From Leeia oryzae DSM 17879 (lineage in GTDB: Bacteria; Pseudomonadota; Gammaproteobacteria; Burkholderiales; Leeiaceae), in contig NZ_AQXU01000021.1 in the NCBI RefSeq assembly GCF_000376945.1, positions 1 through 64,000 on the forward strand: DNA of 64,000 bases, given 5' to 3'. Shown here piece after piece: positions 34,424 to 43,289 of the stretch. Both the position numbers and the translations under genes were made by a program. Under the pieces are notes generated by a model. That model worked only from the letters and a program-made list of their open reading frames with translations, made no database searches and was not told where the DNA came from. How positions within the stretch are numbered: the first letter of the stretch is position 1; each line of letters starts with the position of its first letter.

Positions 34424-37045
34424 ATGCGCACTCGTGGCTCCTGGTTACGTGAAAGTCTGTTTGCCTTATTGATCATAGCGGGCTTTCTGCTGACCCTGAA
34501 GTTCACTTCCGTGCTGGACGGGCTGGAAGGCAAAGCCTACGACACCGGCCTGTCGCTGGCGACCCGTACCCCCAATCAGGAAATTGCCGTCATCGCCATC
34601 GATGACAAAAGTATCCGCAACATCGGGCGCTGGCCCTGGTCACGCGAGGTGATGGCCCGCTTCACCAGTCAGCTGGCCAGCGGCAACCCTAAGAGCATCG
34701 TCAATACGGTGTTTTTCTTCGAGCCACAGACCGACCCGGGCATGGCATACATCAGCAAGCTGATTCCGCTGGTGGCCAAGGCACAAGCCAGCGAATCCAG
34801 CAGCAATGCAACCGCCTCCCAAAATCAGGCACCTGCCACCGACCCGGCTGCGCCGGCACCGGCAGAACCCGCCACCCCGGCGGTTCAAGCCCCGTTCAAA
34901 AATCCGTACCTGCAATCCATCAGCCAGATTCTCAAAGAGGCTGACAAGAATCTGAACGTCGACAAAAAACTGGCCGATACGATCGACAAGGCCGGCAATG
35001 TCATCCTGTCTGCCGATTTTGTGCTCGCCCGTCCCGACGAGCCACTCGGACGTCCGGATCCGGAGCCGGATTACCTGACCCCGTTCCAGATCAGTGAAGT
35101 GGTCGATACCGGCAACAGCAACCTGCCGCTGGTTGCCCGCCAGGGCAGCTGGCCACTGGAAGCGCTGGGGCAAAAAGCCAACGCCATCGGTTACTCCATG
35201 TACCTGCCTGATACGGATGGCGTCGTGCGCCAGGAATCGCTCTACATGCATTATGGCGACCACTACTACCCGGCGTTGTCGCTGATTGCCGCTGCCCGGC
35301 AGCGTAACCTCAACACCGCGGACATCCGGGTAACCACCGGCGCACCGCTGCAACTCGCCAACCAGACCATTCCCAGCAACAAGGCCGGCCTGGTCAGGCC
35401 TTTCTTCTACCCTGGTACGAACCCGTTCCCGGTCGATTCGTTCTTTGACGTGCTGAACGGGGTCATTCCGGCTGAAAAATACCAGAACAAACTGGTGCTG
35501 ATCGGTACCGTCGCCAGTGGCCTGGGAGACCAGCTGGTGACACCAGCGTCCGCGGCCACACCGCCAGTGATTGCCCTCGCCCATTCGGTATCGAGCATCC
35601 TGCAGGGAGATTTCATCCAGCAGCCGGCCTGGGCTGACTGGGTACCCATCGCCTGCATGGTTTTTGTCGCCCTCTATCTGATGTTTGCTTTGCCGCAGCT
35701 CTCGGCCAGAACCGGGGCGCTGGTCAGCCTGCTGCTGTTTGCAGCGCTGCTTGGCGGAGAAATCGGCCTGCTGGCCAAATCACTGGAATGGGTGCAGCTC
35801 ACCGCGCCGGCGACGCTGCTGCTGACCGGTTATTTACTGATCACCACCCGCCACTTTCTGTTTACGGAGGACGGTAAGGCCCGTGCCGATGCAGAATCGG
35901 CCGAGAGTAACCGCATGCTGGGCCTGGCATTCCAGGGACAAGGGCAGCTGGATCTGGCCTTTGACAAGTTCCGCAAATGCCCGCTCGATGAATCGATGAT
36001 GGATGTGTTGTATAACCTGGCGCTGGACTTTGAACGCAAGCGGCAGTTCAACAAGTCACTGTCGGTGTACGACTACATGCGCCACTTCAACCCGAAATTC
36101 CGCGACCTGCACGCCCGTTACGAGCGCGCCAAGCAGATGCAGGGCAACGTCATGCTGGGTGCCAGCAATGCGCCGGGCCAGGCGGGCACCCTGATTACCG
36201 AAGGGGCCGAAAAACCGATGCTCGGCCGCTACCAGATCGAAAAAGAGCTGGGCAAAGGCGCCATGGGGGTGGTCTATTTTGGCCGGGACCCGAAAATCGG
36301 CCGGACTGTGGCCATCAAGACCATGGCCCTGTCGCAAGAGTTTGCACCGGATGAACTTGCGCAGGCGCGCGCCCGTTTCTTCCGCGAGGCAGAAACCGCC
36401 GGCCAGCTCAACCACCCGAACATCGTGACCATCTACGATGCGGGCGAAGAACACGATCTGGCCTACATCGCCATGGAGTTTCTCAAAGGCAACGATCTGA
36501 ACGAGTTTACCCGCCCGGAGCATCTGCTGCCGCGGGCTGACGTTTTCGACATCATGATTCAGATTGCAGAAGCGCTGGACTACGCCCACAAGCAGCAAGT
36601 GGTACACCGGGATATCAAACCCGGCAATATCATGTATGAACCCAAGAGCCATACCGTCAAGGTGACCGACTTCGGGATTGCCCGCATTACCGACTCCAGC
36701 CGCACCCGGACCGGGCTGGTACTGGGCACGCCTAGCTATATGTCGCCAGAGCAATTGTCCGGCAAGCGGGTGGACGGCCGCTCGGACTTGTTCTCGCTTG
36801 GCGTGATGTTGTACCAGCTGTTGTCCGGCCACTTGCCGTTTGAGGGCGAATCCATGGCCGAACTGATGTTCCGCATCGCCAACGAGCCGCCGCGCAACAT
36901 CCAGGACTTCCAGACCGACCTGCCCAAATGCCTGACCGACATCTTGCAGAAAGCCCTGCAAAAAGACGCCGACCGGCGCTACCAGTCTGGTCAGGAGCTG
37001 GCCAAGGCGCTGATGCGCTGCAAACAGGAATGCAACCATGGCTAA
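34424..37045 (+). CDS. CHASE2-domain serine/threonine protein kinase
   Basis: An 873-residue membrane kinase. One helix near the N-terminus leads to an extracytoplasmic CHASE2 sensor (about residues 30-400, with ITAIDDKSIR-like EIAVIAIDDKSIRNIGRWPW). A Pro/Ala/Ser-rich insertion of about 40 residues (about 120-165) interrupts it. Three membrane helices follow (about 405-480), then a helical linker (FRKCPLDESMMDVLYNLALDFE), and a complete Hanks-type kinase from about residue 600: glycine loop ELGKGAMGVVYFG, Lys near 631 (VAIKTM), HRDIKPGN near 727 and DFG near 748. It should phosphorylate partners in response to an unknown envelope signal. The PP2C gene overlaps its 3' end by 8 bases. Confidence 0.95.
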   Translation: MRTRGSWLRESLFALLIIAGFLLTLKFTSVLDGLEGKAYDTGLSLATRTPNQEIAVIAIDDKSIRNIGRWPWSREVMARFTSQLASGNPKSIVNTVFFFEPQTDPGMAYISKLIPLVAKAQASESSSNATASQNQAPATDPAAPAPAEPATPAVQAPFKNPYLQSISQILKEADKNLNVDKKLADTIDKAGNVILSADFVLARPDEPLGRPDPEPDYLTPFQISEVVDTGNSNLPLVARQGSWPLEALGQKANAIGYSMYLPDTDGVVRQESLYMHYGDHYYPALSLIAAARQRNLNTADIRVTTGAPLQLANQTIPSNKAGLVRPFFYPGTNPFPVDSFFDVLNGVIPAEKYQNKLVLIGTVASGLGDQLVTPASAATPPVIALAHSVSSILQGDFIQQPAWADWVPIACMVFVALYLMFALPQLSARTGALVSLLLFAALLGGEIGLLAKSLEWVQLTAPATLLLTGYLLITTRHFLFTEDGKARADAESAESNRMLGLAFQGQGQLDLAFDKFRKCPLDESMMDVLYNLALDFERKRQFNKSLSVYDYMRHFNPKFRDLHARYERAKQMQGNVMLGASNAPGQAGTLITEGAEKPMLGRYQIEKELGKGAMGVVYFGRDPKIGRTVAIKTMALSQEFAPDELAQARARFFREAETAGQLNHPNIVTIYDAGEEHDLAYIAMEFLKGNDLNEFTRPEHLLPRADVFDIMIQIAEALDYAHKQQVVHRDIKPGNIMYEPKSHTVKVTDFGIARITDSSRTRTGLVLGTPSYMSPEQLSGKRVDGRSDLFSLGVMLYQLLSGHLPFEGESMAELMFRIANEPPRNIQDFQTDLPKCLTDILQKALQKDADRRYQSGQELAKALMRCKQECNHG

Positions 37046-37865
37046 CCTGAGCGACGCACTGACAATGGTGGGCGAAACCCATGCCGGCATGGAGCGGGAA
37101 CACAACGAAGATGCCATCTGGCTGGATGCCGGCATCGGCCTGGCCATTCTGGCCGACGGCATGGGCGGCTACAACGCCGGCGAGGTCGCCAGCAGCATGG
37201 CCGTTGCCTGCATGAGCACCGACATCCGCCTGAAACTGGACAACGCCACAGAGGCCAAGCGTGTCGCACTGGGTACCCTGGGCAATTATCAGCAGGCCCT
37301 GCTGCGGGATGCCGCGCTGTATGCCAACCAGGAGATTCTGGAAACCGCGCAGCGCCAGCCGGAATGCGCCGGCATGGGTACCACGCTGGTCGCCACCCTG
37401 TTTCACGATAACTATGTGTCGGTTGTCCATGTCGGCGATGCGCGACTATACCGTTACCGCCACGGCTTGCTGGAACCCCTGACCAAAGACCATTCCCTGC
37501 TGCAAGACCAGCTCGACAGCGGGCTGATCACCCCGGAAGCGGCCCGGCATGTGCCGTACCGGAATCTGGTGACACGGGCAGTAGGGGTTTCAGAGGAACT
37601 GGAAGTGGGCATCAACGGTTTTCCGGTAGAACCGGACGACCTCTACCTGCTGTGCTCGGATGGCCTGAACGACATGCTGACCGATGAAGAAATCAGCCAG
37701 GTGATCCAGCGTTGCGGCAATGACATGGAGCTGATGGCCGACTGGCTGATCCAGGCCGCCAACGATGCGGGGGGCAAAGACAATGTCTCCGTGATCCTGA
37801 TTCGGGTAGAAGACGACTTCAAAGAGCGGCAAGGCCCATTAGACTGGCTGATGCCATGGCGATGA
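37038..37865 (+). CDS. PP2C-family protein serine/threonine phosphatase
   Basis: A 275-residue cytosolic phosphatase with the PP2C metal-binding motifs: REHNEDAIW near residue 20, AILADGMGGYNAGEVAS near 40, VVHVGDARLYRYRHG near 135, YLLCSDGLND near 202 and GGKDNVSVILIRV near 248. It starts inside the kinase gene (8-base overlap), which makes it the natural counter-enzyme to that kinase. All metal aspartates appear present. Confidence 0.95.
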   Translation: MANLSDALTMVGETHAGMEREHNEDAIWLDAGIGLAILADGMGGYNAGEVASSMAVACMSTDIRLKLDNATEAKRVALGTLGNYQQALLRDAALYANQEILETAQRQPECAGMGTTLVATLFHDNYVSVVHVGDARLYRYRHGLLEPLTKDHSLLQDQLDSGLITPEAARHVPYRNLVTRAVGVSEELEVGINGFPVEPDDLYLLCSDGLNDMLTDEEISQVIQRCGNDMELMADWLIQAANDAGGKDNVSVILIRVEDDFKERQGPLDWLMPWR

Positions 37866-37872
37866 GGGGACA

Positions 37873-38619
37873 ATGGCCAAGCTGATACTGAGCCTGGATG
37901 GCAAGGTTATCCGTGAGATCCCGTTAGCCGGGCAACGGATTACCATTGGCCGCAAATTGCACAACCAGATTGTATTGGACAGCCGGGCCGTGAGTGGCGA
38001 GCATGCCATACTGATCCGGCAGCAGGGAGAATACCTGCTGGAAGACCGGCAAAGCACCAATGGCACCCACGTCAACGGACAGGCAATCACCCGCATCCTG
38101 CTGCACCACAACGACAGCATCGGCATTGCCCGTTACCAGCTGACCTACCAGCAAAATCCGGAAACGCTGGGCAAGGCCGGTGAATTTGAAGACACCATCC
38201 TGATTGCCCCCATGGCACCCGCACCGCGCCGTCACTTGCCAGATGCCGTGCCATACACGGCCACCCTGCAAACCAGTACCAGCGCCTTGCGGTCGATGCC
38301 GTTACCGCCACCGCCGCCCCCTGTTGCCAATGCCCCCATCCTGCCCACGGCCAGAATCCGGGTCATCAATGGCAAAAATGCCGGGCGCGAGCTGGAAATC
38401 ACCAAAAACTTCGTCACGCTTGGCCGACAAGGCGTCCAGGTAGCGGTCATCAGTCGCCGACCGCAAGGCTATTGCCTGACGCACGTAGAAGGCCGGCGTT
38501 ACCCGTCGATCAACGGTCTCTCGATCGGCACCCAGGCCAAGCCGCTGACCGATCAGGATGTCATCGAGCTGGCCGGGGTATCGATGCGCTTCATGCTTGA
38601 CCCGGACCTGCCAGGATAA
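37873..38619 (+). CDS. tandem FHA-domain protein
   Basis: A 248-residue cytosolic protein. The N-terminal FHA domain is complete (RITIGRKLHNQIVLDSRAVSGEHAILI and the STNGTHVNG motif) and should bind phosphothreonine peptides. A proline-rich linker (PLPPPPPPVANAP, about 140-150) leads to a second FHA-like region (RIRVINGKNAGRELEITKNFVTLGR and SINGLSIG) in which the SxxH core is not evident, so its phosphopeptide binding is doubtful. It lies 7 bases after the phosphatase gene and is the probable reader of the kinase's output, perhaps bridging it to the cyclase. Confidence 0.92.
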   Translation: MAKLILSLDGKVIREIPLAGQRITIGRKLHNQIVLDSRAVSGEHAILIRQQGEYLLEDRQSTNGTHVNGQAITRILLHHNDSIGIARYQLTYQQNPETLGKAGEFEDTILIAPMAPAPRRHLPDAVPYTATLQTSTSALRSMPLPPPPPPVANAPILPTARIRVINGKNAGRELEITKNFVTLGRQGVQVAVISRRPQGYCLTHVEGRRYPSINGLSIGTQAKPLTDQDVIELAGVSMRFMLDPDLPG

Positions 38620-38624
38620 CCCCC

Positions 38625-40850
38625 ATGAAACGCTTTCTGTCCTCGCATCGCTGGCCCATCTCGATCGGTGCATTGCTGCTGGCGCTCTGCCTGCTGGATA
38701 TTGCAGGCATCCTGACCTTGCCCGGCGTACAGCGACTGGAAAGCATGCTGTACGATGTCCGCTTTAGCCAGTCTGGCACCCAGGGCAGCAGTGCCGATAT
38801 CGTCATTCTTGACATCGACGAAAAAACCCTCGAAGAACAAGGCCAGTGGCCATGGCCAAGACAACGCCTGGCCAGGCTGATGGACACTCTGTTTGACCAG
38901 TACCATGTCCGGATGGTCGGCTTTGACATCACCTTTGCCGACCCGGACTCGCACAACCCGCTGCCCTTGCTCAATGATCTGGGGCAACACCAGCTGGCCA
39001 ACAACCATGCGTACCAGGAGACGCTGCGCAAGATCAGCCCGGCGCTGGACCCGGATGTCCAGCTGGCAGCCAGCTTCAAGGGGCGCCCTGTCGTACTGGG
39101 CTACTATCTGAGTACCGACTCCCGACGCAAATTCGGCGTACTGCCCGCCCCGGTACTGCCACAAGACGTGATCTCGCCCGCCAGCCTGGCCAACATGCCT
39201 GCCTTTAGCGGCTACGGAGCCAATTTGGCCTTGCTGCAAAAGTCTGCGGCCAGTGCTGGCCACTTCAACCCCATTCCCGATGTCGATGGCGTGATCCGGC
39301 GCGTACCCTTGCTGGAAAAATACGGAGACGGGCTGTACGAATCCCTGTCGCTCGGCATGTATCGCCTGCTCAACCAGTCGCCCCCGATTCTGCCGGTCAG
39401 CCACCCCAGCGCAGGGGGTTATGCCACCACCGAGGCCCTGCTGGTGGGCGATTACCGGATTCCGGTCGATGACCGGCTCAATGCCCTGATCCCGTATCTG
39501 GGGTCGCAGCACAGTTTTCCCTACCTGTCGGTCACCGACGTACTGCAACGCAAAGTCCGCCCACAAGACCTGAACCGGAAAATCGTACTGATCGGTACGT
39601 CCGCCCCCGGGCTGGTCGACCTGCGGAACACCCCGGTCGCCAGCGTCTACCCGGGGGTGGAAATTCACGCCAACCTGCTGGCCGGCATGATCGAGCAGCG
39701 CATCCCTTACCGCCCCGGTTATGCCGATGGTGCCGAGATCATGCAACTGATCCTGATCTTCCTGATCTTGCTGCCGTTACTGATCCTGTGCTCGCCGCTG
39801 GTCGCCACCGGGGTCACCCTGCTAGTCCTCGCACTCGTCATCGCGGGCAACTACTGGCTATGGAACACCCAGCATATCGACATTCCGCTGTTGCGCAGCC
39901 TGCTGCTGATCACGATCCTGTTCATTGTGCAGATGAGCTTTGGCTACTTCATGGAAGCACGCAAGAAACGCCAGCTGGCTAACCGCTTTGGCCAGTATGT
40001 GCCGCCAGAAATCGTCGAGAAGATGAACGAATCCCCGGAAAGCTATTCGACCGAGGGTCAGAACCGGGAAATGACGGTCATGTTCTCGGACGTACGCAAC
40101 TTCACCACCATTTCCGAGCACATGGCCCCGCAGCAGCTCACCGACCTGATGAACCTGCTGCTCACCGAGCTGACCACCGTGGTGCGCAAAAAGTATCTGG
40201 GGACCATCGACAAATACATCGGCGATTGCATCATGGCCTTCTGGGGTGCCCCGCTGGCCGACGAACAGCACGCCGAACACGCCGTGGCAGCCGCGCTGGA
40301 CATGCAGGCCACCATGATCGGGCTCCGGACCCGGCTGGCCAGCATGGGATTACCCCCGATGATCATCGGCGTGGGCATCAACACCGGCAAAATGACGGTG
40401 GGCGACATGGGGTCCAGCTACAGGATGTCCTATACTGTGATGGGAGACGCCGTCAATCTGGCGGCGCGGATGGAATCCCTGACCAAGCTGTACGGTGTCA
40501 GCATCATCGTCGGGGATCAGACCTACCTCACCACCCGGTCGCGCTTTTTGTACCGGGAGCTGGATCAGGTCGTGGTCAAGGGCAAAGAAACCATCACGCA
40601 TTTGTACGAACCCCTGTGCTACCTGGAAGACAGCACGCCCGAGCTGCAACAGACGGTACAGCAGTTCTCGCTGGTCCTCATGCACTACCGTGCCGGCGAC
40701 TTTGCCAGTGCGCTGACCGCCTTGCAGCCTTTGCTGACCGAGGCGGATGAACACGGGCTTTACCGGTTATACCAGCAACGCATCAACCATTATCTAGCGC
40801 AACCGCCCGGAGAAGGTTGGGATGGTACGACCAGAATGGATGCAAAATAA
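38625..40850 (+). CDS. CHASE2-domain class III adenylate/guanylate cyclase
   Basis: A 741-residue membrane cyclase. An N-terminal helix, a CHASE2 sensor (about 35-340, with DIVILDIDEKTLEEQGQWPWPR) and three membrane helices (about 360-435) precede a class III catalytic domain with metal aspartates in VMFSDVRNF near 487 and DKYIGDCIMAFWG, whose Lys is the adenine-type determinant. SYTVMGDAVNLAARMES carries Thr at the second base-contact position, as in class IIIb adenylyl cyclases. cAMP is therefore the likely product (inference). A C-terminal region of about 90 residues follows. It begins 5 bases after the FHA gene, and its stop overlaps the next start (TAATG). Confidence 0.94.
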   Translation: MKRFLSSHRWPISIGALLLALCLLDIAGILTLPGVQRLESMLYDVRFSQSGTQGSSADIVILDIDEKTLEEQGQWPWPRQRLARLMDTLFDQYHVRMVGFDITFADPDSHNPLPLLNDLGQHQLANNHAYQETLRKISPALDPDVQLAASFKGRPVVLGYYLSTDSRRKFGVLPAPVLPQDVISPASLANMPAFSGYGANLALLQKSAASAGHFNPIPDVDGVIRRVPLLEKYGDGLYESLSLGMYRLLNQSPPILPVSHPSAGGYATTEALLVGDYRIPVDDRLNALIPYLGSQHSFPYLSVTDVLQRKVRPQDLNRKIVLIGTSAPGLVDLRNTPVASVYPGVEIHANLLAGMIEQRIPYRPGYADGAEIMQLILIFLILLPLLILCSPLVATGVTLLVLALVIAGNYWLWNTQHIDIPLLRSLLLITILFIVQMSFGYFMEARKKRQLANRFGQYVPPEIVEKMNESPESYSTEGQNREMTVMFSDVRNFTTISEHMAPQQLTDLMNLLLTELTTVVRKKYLGTIDKYIGDCIMAFWGAPLADEQHAEHAVAAALDMQATMIGLRTRLASMGLPPMIIGVGINTGKMTVGDMGSSYRMSYTVMGDAVNLAARMESLTKLYGVSIIVGDQTYLTTRSRFLYRELDQVVVKGKETITHLYEPLCYLEDSTPELQQTVQQFSLVLMHYRAGDFASALTALQPLLTEADEHGLYRLYQQRINHYLAQPPGEGWDGTTRMDAK

Positions 40851-43234
40851 TGGACATACATGTATTGGGTTGCAGCGGTGGCATTGGCGACCATTTGCGT
40901 ACCACCTCGTTCCTGCTGGACCAGCATACGCTGATCGACGCCGGTACCGGTGTGGGCGATCTGGATCTGGCGACGCTGGCAGGTATCGACCGGGTGTTCC
41001 TGACCCACGCCCACATGGACCACACCTGCATGCTGCCGATGCTGGTAGATGCCGCCATCGGGCTGCGCCACCAGCCGGTCAAGGTATACGCCACCAATGA
41101 CACTATCCACACCTTAAAGACGCACCTGTTCAACCACGCCCTGTGGCCAGATTTCAGCAGCGTGCCTTCACCGGAAGCCCCATTTCTGGAATTTGTGCCC
41201 TTTAACCTGGGTGACGAATACCAACTGGATGCCAATACCTGCATCCGCCCGGTACCCGCCGTACACTCCATTCCCGCCGTCGGCTATGCGGTCACCTCGC
41301 ATCAGCAGAGCTGGGTATTTAGTGGCGACACCAAAGGCGGGCCGGATTTCTGGCACGCCATCCGCCAGTTGCCCGGTTTGCGCTGGCTGGTCATCGAAAC
41401 CTCGTTTACCAACCATGACCAGTCGCTGGCCGACATTTCCGGACACCTGTGCCCGGACAGCCTGCTGACCCAGCTAGACCAGCTGCCACTACAGACGGCG
41501 CTTGTGATTACCCACCTGAAACCGGGTGAAGAAGAGCTCATCATGCAGGAACTGCGAGCCAGCGGGTCTTATACCGGAGACATCACCGCCTTGCATCGCG
41601 GCCATCATTTCAATCTGGGTCATCAGCACGCCAGCCTGACGCTTAGCGTACAGGATGAAAGCAAGTGGCTGGAAAGGCTGAACCGCATCGGTACCGACCT
41701 GTCTGCGGAACGCAACCTGGCCACATTGCTAGAACGCATCCTGCTCGCGGCCAAAGAGTTTTCCGGTGCCGATGGCGGCACGGTCTACCGGGTTGTGGAC
41801 CATCAGCTCCAGTTTGAAACCCTGCGCAACGATAGCCTGGGCTTTGCCATGGGCGGCACCACCGGTACCCCCATCCCGTTTCCGGCCATTCCGCTGGAGA
41901 AAGACGGCCAGCCCAACCATCATCATGTGGTCGCCCATGCCGCCCTCGCCGGCCGTACCATTAACATCGAAGACGCCTATACGGCCGAAGGGTACGATTT
42001 TTCCGGCACGCGCGCATTCGATGCCCAAACAGGTTACCGCTCGCAGTCATTCCTGACGGTGCCGATGAAAGACCACGACGACAACGTGATCGGGGTCTTG
42101 CAGCTGATCAACGCCAAACATCCGTTAACGCAACGGATCATCGGATTTTCAGCCGCCAAACAGCAACAGGTCGAATCCCTCGCCTCGCAAGCAGCCATTG
42201 CCCTTAGCAACCGTCTGCTCATCGACCAGCTGGAAACCCTGTTTGAATCGCTGATTACGCTGATCAACACGGCGCTGGATGAAAAATCTCCCTATACCGG
42301 TGGCCATTGCGCCCGGGTGCCCGAACTGACCATGCTGCTCGCCGATGCAACCGACCGCATCCAGTCCGGCCCGCTCAAGGACTTCCAGCTCAGCGAGAAA
42401 GACCGTTACGAACTCAAGATTGCCAGCCTGCTGCACGATTGCGGCAAGATCACCACCCCCGTTCACATTGTCGACAAAGCCTCCAAACTAGAAGCCATCC
42501 ATGACCGGATAGAGGTGGTCAACAGCCGATTCGACATGCTGTGCAAAGACCTGGAAATTGCCTGCCTGAAAGGCCAGATCACCGAAGAAGAGGCACGCGC
42601 ACAACAGGCCCGGCTAAACGAAGACCGCCAGCTGATCGAGCGTTGCAATCGCGGCGGAGAATGGATGAGCGACGAAGCCATCGCCGGCATCCAGCGCATC
42701 GCCAGTCAAGTCTGGACAGACCGTGACGGCAACCCTCAGCCCTTGCTGACCGCTGACGAAGTCACCAGCCTGTGTGTACGCAAAGGCACGCTAACCGATG
42801 CCGAACGCAACATCATCAACCACCACATCGTGGTAACCATCAACATGCTGGAAGCCCTGCCATGGCCGCCACACCTGGCCAAAGTGCCGGAGTACGCCGG
42901 CGGCCACCACGAACGCATGGACGGCAAAGGCTATCCCAAGGGGCTCAAACGCGAAGAGATGAGCCTGCAAGCCCGCATGATGGGCATTGCCGACATCTTC
43001 GAAGCCCTCACCGCCGCAGACCGTCCCTACAAACCCGGGCTCACACTCTCTACGGCGCTCAAGATATTAGGTAAAATGACGCTCGACCAGCACATCGACC
43101 CGGATCTCTTTGACGTGTTCATGACCGAAAAAGTCTATCAGACCTATGCAGACCAGTTTCTGCCGCCGCACCAGATAGACCGCATTGACGACACGCAGAT
43201 CCCGGGCTGGAGCGGCTACCGACAACCCCAATAA
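40850..43234 (+). CDS. MBL-fold class II cyclic nucleotide phosphodiesterase-like, GAF and HD-GYP fusion
   Basis: A 794-residue cytosolic protein with three parts. Residues 1-265 are a metallo-beta-lactamase-type domain with THAHMDH (His52, His54, Asp56, His57), VFSGDT, ETSFTNH, SGHLCP and ITHLKP, the pattern of class II 3',5'-cyclic-nucleotide phosphodiesterases. Residues about 275-470 form a GAF domain (FLTVPMKDHDDNVIGVLQLINAK). The rest is an HD-GYP domain with HDCGK near 529, an insertion of about 100 residues, then HHERMDGKGYP and ADIFEALTAADRPY, so c-di-GMP hydrolysis is likely. The start at 40850 overlaps the cyclase stop codon; an earlier frame start at 40817 lies inside the cyclase. 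Confidence 0.93.
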   Translation: MDIHVLGCSGGIGDHLRTTSFLLDQHTLIDAGTGVGDLDLATLAGIDRVFLTHAHMDHTCMLPMLVDAAIGLRHQPVKVYATNDTIHTLKTHLFNHALWPDFSSVPSPEAPFLEFVPFNLGDEYQLDANTCIRPVPAVHSIPAVGYAVTSHQQSWVFSGDTKGGPDFWHAIRQLPGLRWLVIETSFTNHDQSLADISGHLCPDSLLTQLDQLPLQTALVITHLKPGEEELIMQELRASGSYTGDITALHRGHHFNLGHQHASLTLSVQDESKWLERLNRIGTDLSAERNLATLLERILLAAKEFSGADGGTVYRVVDHQLQFETLRNDSLGFAMGGTTGTPIPFPAIPLEKDGQPNHHHVVAHAALAGRTINIEDAYTAEGYDFSGTRAFDAQTGYRSQSFLTVPMKDHDDNVIGVLQLINAKHPLTQRIIGFSAAKQQQVESLASQAAIALSNRLLIDQLETLFESLITLINTALDEKSPYTGGHCARVPELTMLLADATDRIQSGPLKDFQLSEKDRYELKIASLLHDCGKITTPVHIVDKASKLEAIHDRIEVVNSRFDMLCKDLEIACLKGQITEEEARAQQARLNEDRQLIERCNRGGEWMSDEAIAGIQRIASQVWTDRDGNPQPLLTADEVTSLCVRKGTLTDAERNIINHHIVVTINMLEALPWPPHLAKVPEYAGGHHERMDGKGYPKGLKREEMSLQARMMGIADIFEALTAADRPYKPGLTLSTALKILGKMTLDQHIDPDLFDVFMTEKVYQTYADQFLPPHQIDRIDDTQIPGWSGYRQPQ

Positions 43235-43239
43235 TCCGG

Positions 43240-43267
43240 ACACCTGCCAGACGCTGGCGGGTGTTTT
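43240..43267 (+). terminator. terminator of the CHASE2 signalling operon
   Basis: ACACCTGCCAG (43240-43250) pairs with CTGGCGGGTGT (43254-43264), with one G-T wobble and a 3-base loop, and is followed by a short T-run, 5 bases after the HD-GYP stop codon. Confidence 0.75.
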
Positions 43268-43289
43268 CCATGTTTGAACAGGCCATACC

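Noticed and set aside
36056-37162. A 368-codon open frame on the minus strand
   Set aside because: Antisense to the kinase catalytic domain and start of the PP2C gene.
38553-39746. A 397-codon open frame on the minus strand
   Set aside because: Antisense to the CHASE2 cyclase gene; composition and lack of motifs argue against coding.
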